The notes: a model not told the origin generated them from the sequence alone. 15,118 nt of DNA from Deinococcus aerophilus (GCF_014647075.1 NZ_BMOM01000045.1:1-15118); one strand, 5' to 3'; counted from the stretch's first letter, positions 1 through 6,881 are shown. Numbers and translations: made by a program.

Positions 1-80
1 AACGCGCCTGTCATTTCGAGGCCATGGTCACGATTGCCTGCCTGATGGAGTGGCTCTGAAGGTTTGCGGACACACCCTAG
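1..80 (+). mobile_element. Right end of an insertion sequence (IS5-like, partial)
   Basis: The plus strand encodes a short transposase-like C-terminus that stops at 57-59. It is followed by about 18 bases ending GGACACACCC at 77. From about 80 onward the minus strand reads as a histidine kinase ATPase domain, while left of it the same frame continues into unrelated residues. This is the expected picture of an IS inserted into the kinase gene. The junction carries CTAG (77-80), which would fit the short TA-centred target duplications known for several IS5-family groups. Only the last ~77 bases of the element are in the window, so the terminal inverted repeat cannot be paired with the left end and the family is inferred. 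Confidence 0.55.
3..59 (+). CDS. Transposase, C-terminal end (partial)
   Basis: An open frame enters from the left edge and ends in TGA at 57-59, giving 18 residues: RACHFEAMVTIACLMEWL. A tail with HFEAMVTIA followed by a hydrophobic end is what I recall from IS4/IS5-type DDE transposases, in which the last helix packs behind the catalytic fold. The catalytic residues lie outside the window. The short non-coding stretch between the stop and the junction with the kinase gene fits an IS right end. The identification rests on 18 residues plus context, so it is moderate at best. Confidence 0.4.
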   Translation, partial: RACHFEAMVTIACLMEWL

Positions 81-1312
81 CCGGACGTGCACCCGCTGGC
101 CCCGCCCGCCCGCATGGCGGAAGGCGTTGTTCAGCGCCTCCTGCACGATGCGGAAGGCGGCCATCTTGACGCCGACGGGCACGGCCAGGGACTGCAACCC
201 CACGTCCGGGGCGATCTCGACCTCGACTACCGTATCTGTGCGTCGGCGGTGTTCGCGCACGGCGCGCTCCACCACGGCCGCCACATCGAGGTGATCCACG
301 TCCGGCAGACGCAGGTCCCGGGCCAGGGTCCGCATCTCGGTAAGGGCCGACGTGAGGCAGTGCTCCAGCGCGCCAAGAGAAGCCTGCACCCGTTCGCGCT
401 CCTCGGGCGGCACGTGCCGGGCCACGCCTTCGAGGCTCTCCAGGCGCAGCAGCGCCACTCCGAGGTCCTGTGCCGGGCCGTCGTGCAGCTCGCTCGCCAC
501 CCGGCGCAGGAAGCGCTCGTTCATCGCCACTGTTCGGCGGGCCGCGCGCCTCACCCGCCCGCCCAGCTCGCGGTTCTGGTCCAGCAGCGCCTCCAGCCGG
601 GCGACGTTCGCGCGCAATTCCGCACTCTGGCGGTCGATGGTGTTGCTGCCCCGGCGCACCAGCCCCGAGAGCAGCAGGTAGGTCAGGCCGATCACCAGGG
701 TCACAACCGCCCAGCTGCGAAGCTGCGCCGCCCTCATTTCCCGGTCGAGGGCGTCCACCCGCTGGTAGAACTCGGCGACCGCCAGTACCCGGTCCGAGCC
801 CTCCAGGCGAATGGGCGTGTAGATTTCCAGCAACCGCCTGAACTGGGGCCGCAGGTGGGCATTTTCGGAGTCGGTTAGCTTGGTGAGGTTCGCGATGATC
901 TCGCCATGCCAAGCCCCGACTGCTCGTCCTTGACCTCGAACACCTGCCCGGCGTTCTCGCCGTACACCACCCGCCCGCCGGGTCCCCAGACCTTGATCGC
1001 CACGACCTCGCGCCCCAGCGGCGTATCGGCCAGCAGCCGCTCGATGGCCGCGGTGCGCTCTGGCGAGAGCCTCTCAGCGTGATCGAGTTCCTGAAGCTGG
1101 GTCGTGATGAAGTTCTCGACATACAGCGCAGTGGCGGCGGCGGTGCGGTGGACCACCCCGACCTCGATCTGTCGACTGACCCACCAGCCGATCACGGCGA
1201 GGCTCACCAGCAACACTGCCAGACTCAACGCGGCGTAGGTGCGCGCCAGGCCGCCCCGAGCAGGGGGGGGGCTGGAGGAGCGCCGTTTAGGCAACAGCCG
1301 CACGCTGGTCAC
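78..1312 (-). pseudogene. NarL-family sensor histidine kinase, frameshifted and truncated by an IS
   Basis: The gene starts at GTG 1310-1312 and reads as a membrane sensor kinase: basic N-terminus, TM1 around residues 26-46, a ~150-residue extracytoplasmic part, and a second membrane segment WAVVTLVIGLTYLLL (near 670-700). The HisKA_3 dimerisation domain follows with the phosphoacceptor motif ELHDGPAQD (His codon 483-485), then the start of the HATPase domain with the N-box EALNNAFRHA. Two lesions are visible. Near 900 the frame shifts: GLGMA continues as IIANLTKL only if one base is restored, otherwise TAA at 875-877 ends the product after 145 residues. At about 80 the ATPase domain stops in IS sequence, losing the G-boxes. 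No response regulator is in the window; it may lie beyond the IS. The frameshift could be a sequencing error, but the IS truncation would inactivate the kinase anyway. Confidence 0.85.
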
Positions 1313-1359
1313 TCCCCCATTGTGCGCCTCCTTGAGCGAGCGACCACGGACCTTGGTCG

Positions 1360-1863
1360 GGCCGCTTCTCCCAACACCCGCTGCTGACGCAGTTGGCTGC
1401 CCTGCACCTCATGGACTTGCCGGACGAACAGACTCAAGTGGAGGCACAGCACACCCGCTAATTCTCCTCCCTGGTCCAAACAGCGGAGCAACAGCTTAAG
1501 GCACATCAGGAGTTGGTCTGGTTTGAGCGTCTGCGGGCTGATATGGATAACATCCGTGAGTTGTTGCGGCGCCTGTTGATACGCGGAGAATGGACTTAGG
1601 TCAGCCAAGTGGCGAACAGCCTGTTTCTGTTCTGGTATGCCCAGGGCATGTTCGCCGAAGGGCTGAGATGGAGTGAGAAAACCCCACGGGACTGGCAGGA
1701 CCAAGATGTTGGCTGCCTGCGGGTTCAGGGGGGGCTGTATACGGCGATGGGCAACTTAGAACAGGCCCGCACGATCCTGCTGCGCGCCCTGACCCTGACC
1801 CGGCAATTCGCTCAGCCCCTGACCATAGAGGAACTGCGGTTGCAGGGCCGCGTATGCCTGCAC
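1360..1863 (+). pseudogene. Remnant of an ATPase/TPR-type transcriptional regulator (MalT/LuxR-like)
   Basis: One plus-strand frame (codons starting at 1408, 1411 and so on) shows continuous family-like sequence through two stop codons. In order it reads a winged-helix end (HPLLTQLAALHL), TAA at 1459, then ERLRADMDNIRELLRR, TAG at 1597, then NSLFLFWYAQGMFAEGLRW and a TPR helix pair NLEQARTILLRALTLTRQF. This matches the linker plus TPR region of large predicted-ATPase regulators, where RLxAExDNxRxAL and FWxxxGxxxEGxRW are recurrent motifs. The TAG replaces what is usually Trp, and the TAA replaces a usual Tyr. The ATPase domain and the DNA-binding end are missing, and similarity ends near 1860. 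It is a degraded internal fragment, divergent from the kinase remnant at its left. I am confident of decay, moderately confident of the exact family. Confidence 0.75.
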
Positions 1864-1886
1864 CTTGCACCCAGGGCAGGTGCAGG
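1857..1886. repeat. 8-bp inverted repeat at the end of the regulator remnant
   Basis: CCTGCACC (1857-1864) and GGTGCAGG (1879-1886) form a perfect 8-bp inverted repeat with a 14-base loop. It lies where the regulator homology stops, so it could mark a rearrangement point. It has no T-tract and no clear role. Confidence 0.35.
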
Positions 1887-2044
1887 TTACGGCGGGGCCG
1901 CACTTCCTTGACAGACGCAATGCCTGAGTGGGCTCCACGATCACTTCCCCACTCCAGTCACAGTTCTGTGCCATCGGTGCGGCTGAGCAACTCCAGACTT
2001 CCTGAGTACGTAACCGACATCAGTGCAGCCCACAGGAGGTCTCC

Positions 2045-2797
2045 ATGGTTCCGAGCACATCCCCTTCAAATGCGCGGCGGGTCAGCCGCCGAAAAATCAA
2101 CTGGTTTGTCTTGACCGCCGTCGGTATTTTGATGCTCGGGACAGGTCTGTGGTTCAGGGAAACGGTTTCAAACCGTCAGGCGCCGGCTGGGTTCGTGCGT
2201 GTTCGGCTGGCCGGTTTTACCACACTCATTTCTCCCAGCCTGCAGGCCAATCCCGACCTCAAAGACCGGTTTCTGTGGCGACTGGAAGAGCAGCTTGCTG
2301 CCGCAGTTGACGTGTTGCCTGCCTCCAGTCACGAGACCCTTCGCGAAATTCGCGTCTGGGTTGATCCGGATTCGGCTCTGAATGCTTCCACGGTGGCCAT
2401 GTACTACTGGCAGAGGCCGTCCCCAGACCAGCCGCCGCTGATAAAGCAGCGGGCGGGAGACATCAGCATCTCGGACATCGACGAGTTCATCCGGCAGCAT
2501 GGGCGGTATTCAGTCATGCTCCACGAACTGGCGCATGGTTACGATGATCGCCGGCTGAACCGTCAGGATCCGGGTGTCCTGAAAGCCTTTCAGGCGGCGC
2601 GCACCCATGATCTCTACGGCAAAATTGGGAGCGGGTGGAATGGTTCGTATGCGGTTGCAGATGTCCGGGAGTATTTTGCCACGCTTACGGAGGCGTATTT
2701 TGCGTCCAGACCAGATGTGCCGCGCAGCCGCGCCGAGCTGAAGGCTGTGGACCCTCAGGGGGTTGCAGCCGTACAGCGCGCCTGGGAAAGGGAGTAA
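2045..2797 (+). CDS. Membrane-anchored HExxH zinc metallopeptidase (anthrax-lethal-factor-like fold suspected)
   Basis: The 250-residue protein starts at ATG 2045 behind a strong Shine-Dalgarno site, AGGAGG at 2035-2040. A basic N-terminus (RRVSRRK) is followed by one membrane segment at residues 20-37 without a convincing signal-peptidase site, suggesting an N-in, C-out anchored enzyme. The catalytic motif HELAHGYD lies at residues 160-167: H160 and H164 would bind zinc and E161 would act as general base. A downstream helix REYFATLTEAYF (208-219) offers E209 or E216 as the third zinc ligand. HExxHG.D plus a later E-x-F-A helix is typical of gluzincins of the lethal-factor C-terminal domain type, so I infer that relationship. 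The protein is about the size of one catalytic domain with no recognisable targeting domain. Substrate is unknown. It converges with the lipoprotein gene 22 bases downstream. Confidence 0.75.
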   Translation: MVPSTSPSNARRVSRRKINWFVLTAVGILMLGTGLWFRETVSNRQAPAGFVRVRLAGFTTLISPSLQANPDLKDRFLWRLEEQLAAAVDVLPASSHETLREIRVWVDPDSALNASTVAMYYWQRPSPDQPPLIKQRAGDISISDIDEFIRQHGRYSVMLHELAHGYDDRRLNRQDPGVLKAFQAARTHDLYGKIGSGWNGSYAVADVREYFATLTEAYFASRPDVPRSRAELKAVDPQGVAAVQRAWERE

Positions 2798-2819
2798 CAC
2801 ACACTCGCGGTTCAGGTCC

Positions 2820-3314
2820 TCAGGGTTTCTCCTGAAGTTCAGCTGCATTCAGGGGATGGTCGGTATCGTCCAGATCCACAGGCACCGCTGAAGGGGGGAT
2901 CTCGAAGGTGCCGGCCTGTTCGGCTGCGGCCGCTGTCTTGCCGCGGTCCACGTAGGTCAGTGTCTGGCCATCCAGCGACTCGACCTCCAGGGTGAATCCA
3001 CTCAGGCGGCTGGGGTCCAGCCGAATCACACTGTTCTTCACGCCTGCCTGGGCAGCGCTGGTTCTGGACACAGAGTAGTCGCCCAGCACCGGACCCTCGC
3101 AGCTCTGCCCATGTAATTCTGCGGGCAGGCCCGGCCGCGAGGTTCCGGGCTGAACCCGGCGCCGTTCGATGGACTGAACGCAGCGGGCCATGTAGCGGTA
3201 CACCCTCACTTCATTGCTTTGTTGCGCCGAAACCTGCACGGGTCGGGTGCAGGCGGACAGCAGAAGCAGGGGGATCAGGCTGTAGGAGAGCCGCCGTACG
3301 GAAACAGGAGTCAT
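2820..3314 (-). CDS. Putative lipoprotein, function unknown
   Basis: The gene encodes 164 residues from ATG 3312-3314, preceded by GGAAGAA as a ribosome-binding site. An open frame continues upstream to 3455, but only this start places a lipoprotein signal at the N-terminus: basic VRR, hydrophobic LIPLLLL and lipobox LLSAC with Cys22 as the lipidation site. The mature part is small, polar and contains two further cysteines (C45 and C72) that could form a disulfide outside the cytoplasm. The region ending GFTLEVESLDGQTLTYVDRG looks like beta strands. I recognise no domain. It converges with the metallopeptidase gene and is divergent from the dehalogenase gene, with 216 bases between the two starts. 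A cell-envelope role is inferred from the lipobox only. Confidence 0.7.
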   Translation of the reverse strand: MTPVSVRRLSYSLIPLLLLSACTRPVQVSAQQSNEVRVYRYMARCVQSIERRRVQPGTSRPGLPAELHGQSCEGPVLGDYSVSRTSAAQAGVKNSVIRLDPSRLSGFTLEVESLDGQTLTYVDRGKTAAAAEQAGTFEIPPSAVPVDLDDTDHPLNAAELQEKP

Positions 3315-3476
3315 TTCTTCCGGATACGTCGCCTTTCTCCGGGAAGTTCCAGGGGTCTTCTGCAGGGGCGGGCCGCGGCGCGGAAACAGGTACCTGCGGG
3401 CGCACCAGTTCGGCCCCTCCCATTCTGGTCTGTTCGGCGCTGTGGCCCGCCTCACCGAAGGGAGGAGCGGCTATTC

Positions 3477-3507
3477 TTGGTGGGCACCCGTCCTTCCCAA
3501 ATTTACT
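3477..3507 (+). promoter_or_regulatory. Weak candidate promoter for the dehalogenase gene
   Basis: TTGGTG (3477-3482) and TTTACT (3502-3507) lie upstream of the start at 3531. The 19-base spacing is long and the -10 match is partial, so this is only a candidate. Confidence 0.25.
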
Positions 3508-3530
3508 CTTCCCAGCTCCAGGAGGTCAGC

Positions 3531-4424
3531 ATGACCCGCTCTTCGACGCCATCCCCCGCAGATCCCTATGCCCGCCGGCGCCTCGCCGTCCTCGACACGG
3601 AGCTCGCCTTCGTCGATGTGGGCAGCGGTGACCCCATCGTCTTTCTGCACGGCAATCCCACGTCCTCCTATCTGTGGCGCAACGTCATTCCCGAGGTCGA
3701 GGCACTGGGCCGCTGCCTGGCCCCGGACCTGGTCGGCATGGGGGCGTCGGGCCAGGCCCCCGCAGGTCGCTACCGCATCGCGGACCACGCCCGGTACCTG
3801 GACGCGTGGTTTGATGCGCTCGGTCTCCAGCGGGTGACGCTCGTGCTGCACGACTGGGGCGGCGCCCTGGGATTTCACTGGGCCGCGCGGCATCCCGAAC
3901 GGGTCGCGCGGATCGCGTACATGGAGACCATCGTGCAGCCCGTGACCTGGGAGGACTGGGACCCGGGAGCGGTCCGTATTTTCCAGGGAATGCGCGGCGA
4001 GGCCGGCGAAGCCCTGATCCTGCAAAAAAACATCTTCATTGAACGGATCCTGCCGTCCTCCATTCTGCGGCCGCTGAGCGACGAGGAGATGGAGGCCTAC
4101 CGGCGGCCCTTTCCTGAAGCCGGCGAGGACCGCCGCCCGATGCTGACGTTTCCGCGCGAGCTGCCCATCGAAGGCGAGCCGGAAGATGTTGTGGCGATGG
4201 TGGAGGCGTATGGCCGTTTCCTGCAGGAGGCGCCGGTGCCTAAGCTGTTCATCAATGCCGACCCCGGCTCCATCCTGATCGGAAGACAGCGGGAGTTCTG
4301 CCGCAGCTGGCCCAACCAGCAGGAAGTGACGGTGGGGGGGCGGCACTTTCTTCAGGAGGACTCCCCAGTTGAGATCGGTCGGGCGGTGGCGCAGTTCATC
4401 CGGGACACGCCCCTGACCCGCTAG
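3531..4424 (+). CDS. Haloalkane dehalogenase (HLD-II / DhaA type)
   Basis: This 297-residue alpha/beta-hydrolase would hydrolyse carbon-halogen bonds of haloalkanes to an alcohol and halide. The start ATG 3531 follows AGGAGG at 3520-3525; the frame is open further upstream but without a better start. Motifs align along its length with Rhodococcus DhaA as I recall it: HGNPTSSYLWRN (residues 40-51), nucleophile D108 in LHDWGG, catalytic acid E132 in AYMET, FIERILPSSILRPL, and H272 in GRHFLQEDSP. N42 and W109 correspond to the halide-stabilising Asn/Trp pair. The catalytic acid following strand beta-6 places it in HLD-II rather than HLD-I. Length is normal for the family. No halo-acid, alcohol or aldehyde oxidation gene is adjacent, so it may act alone or on a natural substrate. 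Cytoplasmic; no signal peptide. Confidence 0.93.
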   Translation: MTRSSTPSPADPYARRRLAVLDTELAFVDVGSGDPIVFLHGNPTSSYLWRNVIPEVEALGRCLAPDLVGMGASGQAPAGRYRIADHARYLDAWFDALGLQRVTLVLHDWGGALGFHWAARHPERVARIAYMETIVQPVTWEDWDPGAVRIFQGMRGEAGEALILQKNIFIERILPSSILRPLSDEEMEAYRRPFPEAGEDRRPMLTFPRELPIEGEPEDVVAMVEAYGRFLQEAPVPKLFINADPGSILIGRQREFCRSWPNQQEVTVGGRHFLQEDSPVEIGRAVAQFIRDTPLTR

Positions 4425-4544
4425 AGCGGGCGGTCTCCTGGGTGAATCTGCTGACTGCGGGCTGTGCGGGACAGTGCAACCGGTATTTCCTGGCCGGCCG
4501 GCACGAGCATCAAGATTCAGCGTAGGAGGTAGCCTTCCGGCGTG

Positions 4545-5456
4545 TCAATCTTGCGGCGCGGGTTCCTTCACGCGGATGACCCTCGCGCCCGGCTGCGCCT
4601 GACGTACGCCGTGTGGCCAGTCGCGGACGTTGAAGGTCTGTCCCGCCTCGCGCACCCGCCGCAGGGTTTGGAGATCAAGGTCGGCGTATACCCAGCCGGG
4701 CTCGTTGAGTTCTCCCAGCACCACAATGCCGTCCCCGGTGGGGGAGAAGCCGTGGTCGATGGGGCCGTATACGCCCGCCGCACCCACATTCACGTCAATT
4801 GCCTCGTTCCAGGCGGCCTCGCCCACCAGCGAGGCGTGCGCGACGAACACCTGATTCTCCAGGGCGCGGGCCCGCGAGCCCACCTGTACCCGGTAATACC
4901 CGGTCACTGCGTCCGTGCAACTGGGCACCACGATCAGGTCCGCGCCCGCTTCTGCCTGCGCACGGGCCAGCGGCGGGAACTCGCTGTCGTAGCAGATGTT
5001 GATCCCGATGTGGCCGCGTTCGGTGTCGAACACCTTCAGGCCGGTGGTGGCGGCGTCCACACCCCACTGCTCGTTCTCGAAGCGGGTCATCACCAGTTTG
5101 TCCTGAAAATGGACTTCCCCGGCGGGCGTGAGGAGGTACGCCCGGTTCAGGAAGCCGGCTTCCTCCTGCACCGGAAAGCTTCCCGCAATGAGGTACACAC
5201 CGTACTGCCGGGCAAGGCGCACGTACAGTTCCACGTACCGGTCATGAAAGGGTTGCAGGGCGGACAGCTGCGGGCGCACGTCCGCCTGCACCTCGCGCGG
5301 AAGCAGGCTGGTCAGTTCCATGCTGCCGTATTCGGGAAACACCAGCAGTTCGGCGCCCGTGGCCGCCGCGTCCTGGACCCAATGGGTAAGCTTCTCCTCG
5401 AACGCCTCCCAGTGTTCGAAGTACGAGACGGGATACTGGGCCAGGGCAAGCTTCAT
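4545..5456 (-). CDS. Carbon-nitrogen hydrolase (nitrilase superfamily)
   Basis: The 303-residue protein has the nitrilase-superfamily catalytic triad: E42 in FPEYGSME, K120 in FQDKLVMTRFE, and nucleophile C155 in GINICYDSEFP. These enzymes hydrolyse amide or nitrile bonds through a cysteine acyl-enzyme. The sequence after Cys (YDSEFPPLAR, then GADLIVVPSCTDA) is amidase-like rather than typical of aromatic nitrilases. The exact substrate cannot be told. ATG 5454-5456 overlaps the end of the acetyltransferase gene by 4 bases, implying translational coupling. It is the last gene of a three-gene leftward operon. Fusions of a GNAT acetyltransferase to this hydrolase class are known in bacteria, so the pair here is likely a split version acting on the same small molecule. 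The C-terminal extension is rich in charged residues and ends KEPAPQD. Confidence 0.9.
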   Translation of the reverse strand: MKLALAQYPVSYFEHWEAFEEKLTHWVQDAAATGAELLVFPEYGSMELTSLLPREVQADVRPQLSALQPFHDRYVELYVRLARQYGVYLIAGSFPVQEEAGFLNRAYLLTPAGEVHFQDKLVMTRFENEQWGVDAATTGLKVFDTERGHIGINICYDSEFPPLARAQAEAGADLIVVPSCTDAVTGYYRVQVGSRARALENQVFVAHASLVGEAAWNEAIDVNVGAAGVYGPIDHGFSPTGDGIVVLGELNEPGWVYADLDLQTLRRVREAGQTFNVRDWPHGVRQAQPGARVIRVKEPAPQD

Positions 5457-6061
5457 CGGCGCTCTTCTGCGGTTCTGGTCAGGTCCTTGAGCCAGAACGT
5501 CATGGGCTTGGGGCTCTCTGCAGTTTCATCGAGGTCCTGCCACGTGAGGGTGGTGCTCAACTCCAGCCGCTTCGTGTAGCCCCGCTTTTGCCAGAAGGCG
5601 TCCAGTGGGACGTACCCTTCCGGGCGGCGGGGATGATTCTCAGGGCGCTGCACAGCGCAGAAGGCTGCATAGCGGAAACGGCCCAGCCGCCGCGCGTGGG
5701 CCTCGCGTTCCTCGAAGAACGTGATCCCCAATCCGCGTCCCCGGTACTCCGGCTGCAGGACCGACTCGGCCAGGTAGAAAATGGTCTCGACGTCGTAGCC
5801 ACCCGCCTGAAAGGGAGCCTGCAGGTCCGGTGTCTCTGCCGAAAGCGGCATGGCCGTGGAGGCCCCCACTACCCGGTCTCCGTCGGGGACGACCACCGCC
5901 AGGCTCTCCGGTGTATTCAGGTACGTCTGGAGGTAGCTGGCCTCGTACTCGGGGCTGCCCTCGTACAGATACGGAAAGTCCCGGAAGACCGTTACCCGCA
6001 GCCGCGCGAGGTCGCTCAGCACATCGCGGATTCCTTCTCCCGTGTAGCGCTCGACCTTCAC
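5453..6061 (-). CDS. GNAT-family N-acetyltransferase
   Basis: The 202-residue protein carries the acetyl-CoA pyrophosphate-binding loop YRGRGLG (residues 106-112) following a beta-strand ESVLQPE, which is GNAT motif A. The conserved upstream strand reads DRVVGASTAMPL. The family transfers an acetyl group from acetyl-CoA to an amine; the acceptor is unknown. The gene begins with GTG (6059-6061), only two bases after the TGA of the preceding SnoaL-like gene, and its own end overlaps the start of the amidohydrolase gene by four bases, so the middle product is almost certainly co-translated with both neighbours. Aromatic and basic residues in the N-terminal half (FRDFPYLYEGSPEYE) may form the acceptor pocket. 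The fold call is secure; specificity is not. Confidence 0.87.
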   Translation of the reverse strand: MKVERYTGEGIRDVLSDLARLRVTVFRDFPYLYEGSPEYEASYLQTYLNTPESLAVVVPDGDRVVGASTAMPLSAETPDLQAPFQAGGYDVETIFYLAESVLQPEYRGRGLGITFFEEREAHARRLGRFRYAAFCAVQRPENHPRRPEGYVPLDAFWQKRGYTKRLELSTTLTWQDLDETAESPKPMTFWLKDLTRTAEERR

Positions 6062-6063
6062 GG

Positions 6064-6468
6064 TCAGCCGCCGACCTGCCGGATCCAGTCTTCCAGGTTG
6101 TAGTAGTTCGTGACACGGGCGATCTTGCCGTCACGGACCTCGAAGAAAGCGCCGCCGGGAAGTACGTATGTCTGTCCGTGTGCCTCGGGCAAACCGTCGT
6201 CTGTGGCAAGGTACTCACCGTGCACCACATACTCCGCTCCCGCCCGGCGGCCGTCCGGGGAGGAGAGCACCACGATGTCCGTGAGCTGCTCGCGGTAACT
6301 GTGGTCCATGCGGGCCATGAAGGCGCGGAAGGCATCCTTGCCGCTTTGTCGGACGCCCTGGTTGAGGTCGTGGATCACATCCTCAGTCAGCAGGGCCAGC
6401 ATGGGTTCGCGGTCCGCGGCATTGAAGGCATCGTAGTAGCGGCGCAGCAGATCAAGTGTTTCGTTCAC
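6064..6468 (-). CDS. SnoaL/NTF2-like (ketosteroid isomerase-related) protein
   Basis: This 134-residue protein has the small cone-shaped NTF2-like pattern: an N-terminal helix LLRRYYDAFNAADREPMLALL, then the strand TEDVIHDLNQG, a helix, and a long final sheet with GGAFFEVRDGKIARVTNYYNLEDW. The ending DGKI.R...Y.(N/D)..D is characteristic of the SnoaL-like/ketoisomerase-related group, which includes isomerases, cyclases and ligand-binding proteins. I chose GTG 6466-6468 because a TANNNT box (TAGTGT) sits 7 bases upstream, the same leaderless layout as two other genes here; the frame stays open to GTG 6555 but that extension looks non-native (RRPRPPITP). It is first in the operon with the acetyltransferase and amidohydrolase, suggesting a shared substrate. 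Confidence 0.8.
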   Translation of the reverse strand: MNETLDLLRRYYDAFNAADREPMLALLTEDVIHDLNQGVRQSGKDAFRAFMARMDHSYREQLTDIVVLSSPDGRRAGAEYVVHGEYLATDDGLPEAHGQTYVLPGGAFFEVRDGKIARVTNYYNLEDWIRQVGG

Positions 6469-6475
6469 GCGGACC

Positions 6476-6481
6476 ACACTA
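6476..6481 (-). promoter_or_regulatory. -10 box for leaderless start of the SnoaL/GNAT/hydrolase operon
   Basis: On the minus strand TAGTGT is followed by exactly 7 bases and then the GTG start. No good -35 box is visible. The same spacing recurs before the MFS and TPR regulator genes, which supports leaderless transcription. Confidence 0.45.
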
Positions 6482-6567
6482 CGGTCTGATCCCCACCGTA
6501 CTGGTGTGTAGGGAACGTTTTGAGGTGTGATGGGAGGTCGTGGGCGCCTCTTCACGGGAACAGACGA

Positions 6568-6601
6568 CGCCTACGAATATATACAACCGCGCTGGTAGGC
6601 G
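6568..6601. repeat. Inverted repeat around a TATATATA box
   Basis: CGCCTAC (6568-6574) and GTAGGCG (6595-6601) flank a 20-base AT-rich core containing GAATATATACAA. The arrangement is compatible with an operator over a -10 region upstream of the leftward operon. Confidence 0.4.
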
Positions 6602-6881
6602 CTAAATCCCCATTACACCTTTGTTTTTCTCTCTTCAGTACCTGCCCTTCTGCAATACACGCGACTGCAGCAGTACCGTTTCATTAGGTGCGTACACAAG
6701 CCAAGCGTGCCAGTTGAATTGACTGCTCAAGCACAGGGCACGCATAAGCCTGCGCTTGAGCACAAGGAAAGGCATGGGAAGAGCGGCTGTTTATGTGGGA
6801 TGCCGAGGCGTGGGCTTGTGCGTGGAGGAAAGTCAGGAAGCGTGCATAGGAAATAAGGAATTAAAAACATTGTATATATTC
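6575..6881. other. Candidate structured element with nested complementary segments
   Basis: Four nested or adjacent pairings can be seen: GAATATATACAA (6575-6586) with TTGTATATATTC (6870-6881); TGTTTTT (6622-6628) with AAAAACA (6863-6869); CACAAGCC (6695-6702) with GGCTTGTG (6813-6820); and, inside the latter, the hairpin 6724-6762 and GGCAT (6771-6775) with ATGCC (6800-6804). This would give a closing stem, an inner stem and a three-way junction. It could be a non-coding RNA, a small non-autonomous element with inverted ends, or chance pairing in AT-rich DNA. No known RNA family is recognised. Confidence 0.3.
6724..6762 (-). repeat. 14-bp hairpin (one imperfect pair)
   Basis: TGCTCAAGCACAGG (6724-6737) and CCTGCGCTTGAGCA (6749-6762) pair over 14 positions with an 11-base loop. 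The single mismatch would be a G-U pair in a minus-strand transcript but an A-C mismatch in a plus-strand one, hence the strand choice. There is no T-tract on either side, so it is not a standard terminator. Confidence 0.7.

Noticed and set aside
28..1122. Long 364-residue minus-strand frame over the kinase region
   Set aside because: It is rich in Arg, Gly, Pro and Ala with no motif; the kinase motifs (ELHDGPAQD, EALNNAFRHA) lie in a different minus-strand frame.
1756..1974. 72-residue minus-strand frame with several cysteines (CTCPGCK)
   Set aside because: The cysteine motif looked zinc-binding, but the frame lacks a ribosome-binding site, half of it is antisense to the regulator remnant, and I recognise no family.
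3219..3530. Upstream extension of the dehalogenase frame
   Set aside because: It overlaps the lipoprotein gene antisense and has no start signal, whereas ATG 3531 has AGGAGG and matches the family's normal length.
6825..6850. GAGGAAAGTC, resembling the conserved 5' part of RNase P RNA
   Set aside because: The rest of the RNase P core (the P4 partner with ACAGAA) is absent downstream, so this is a chance match.
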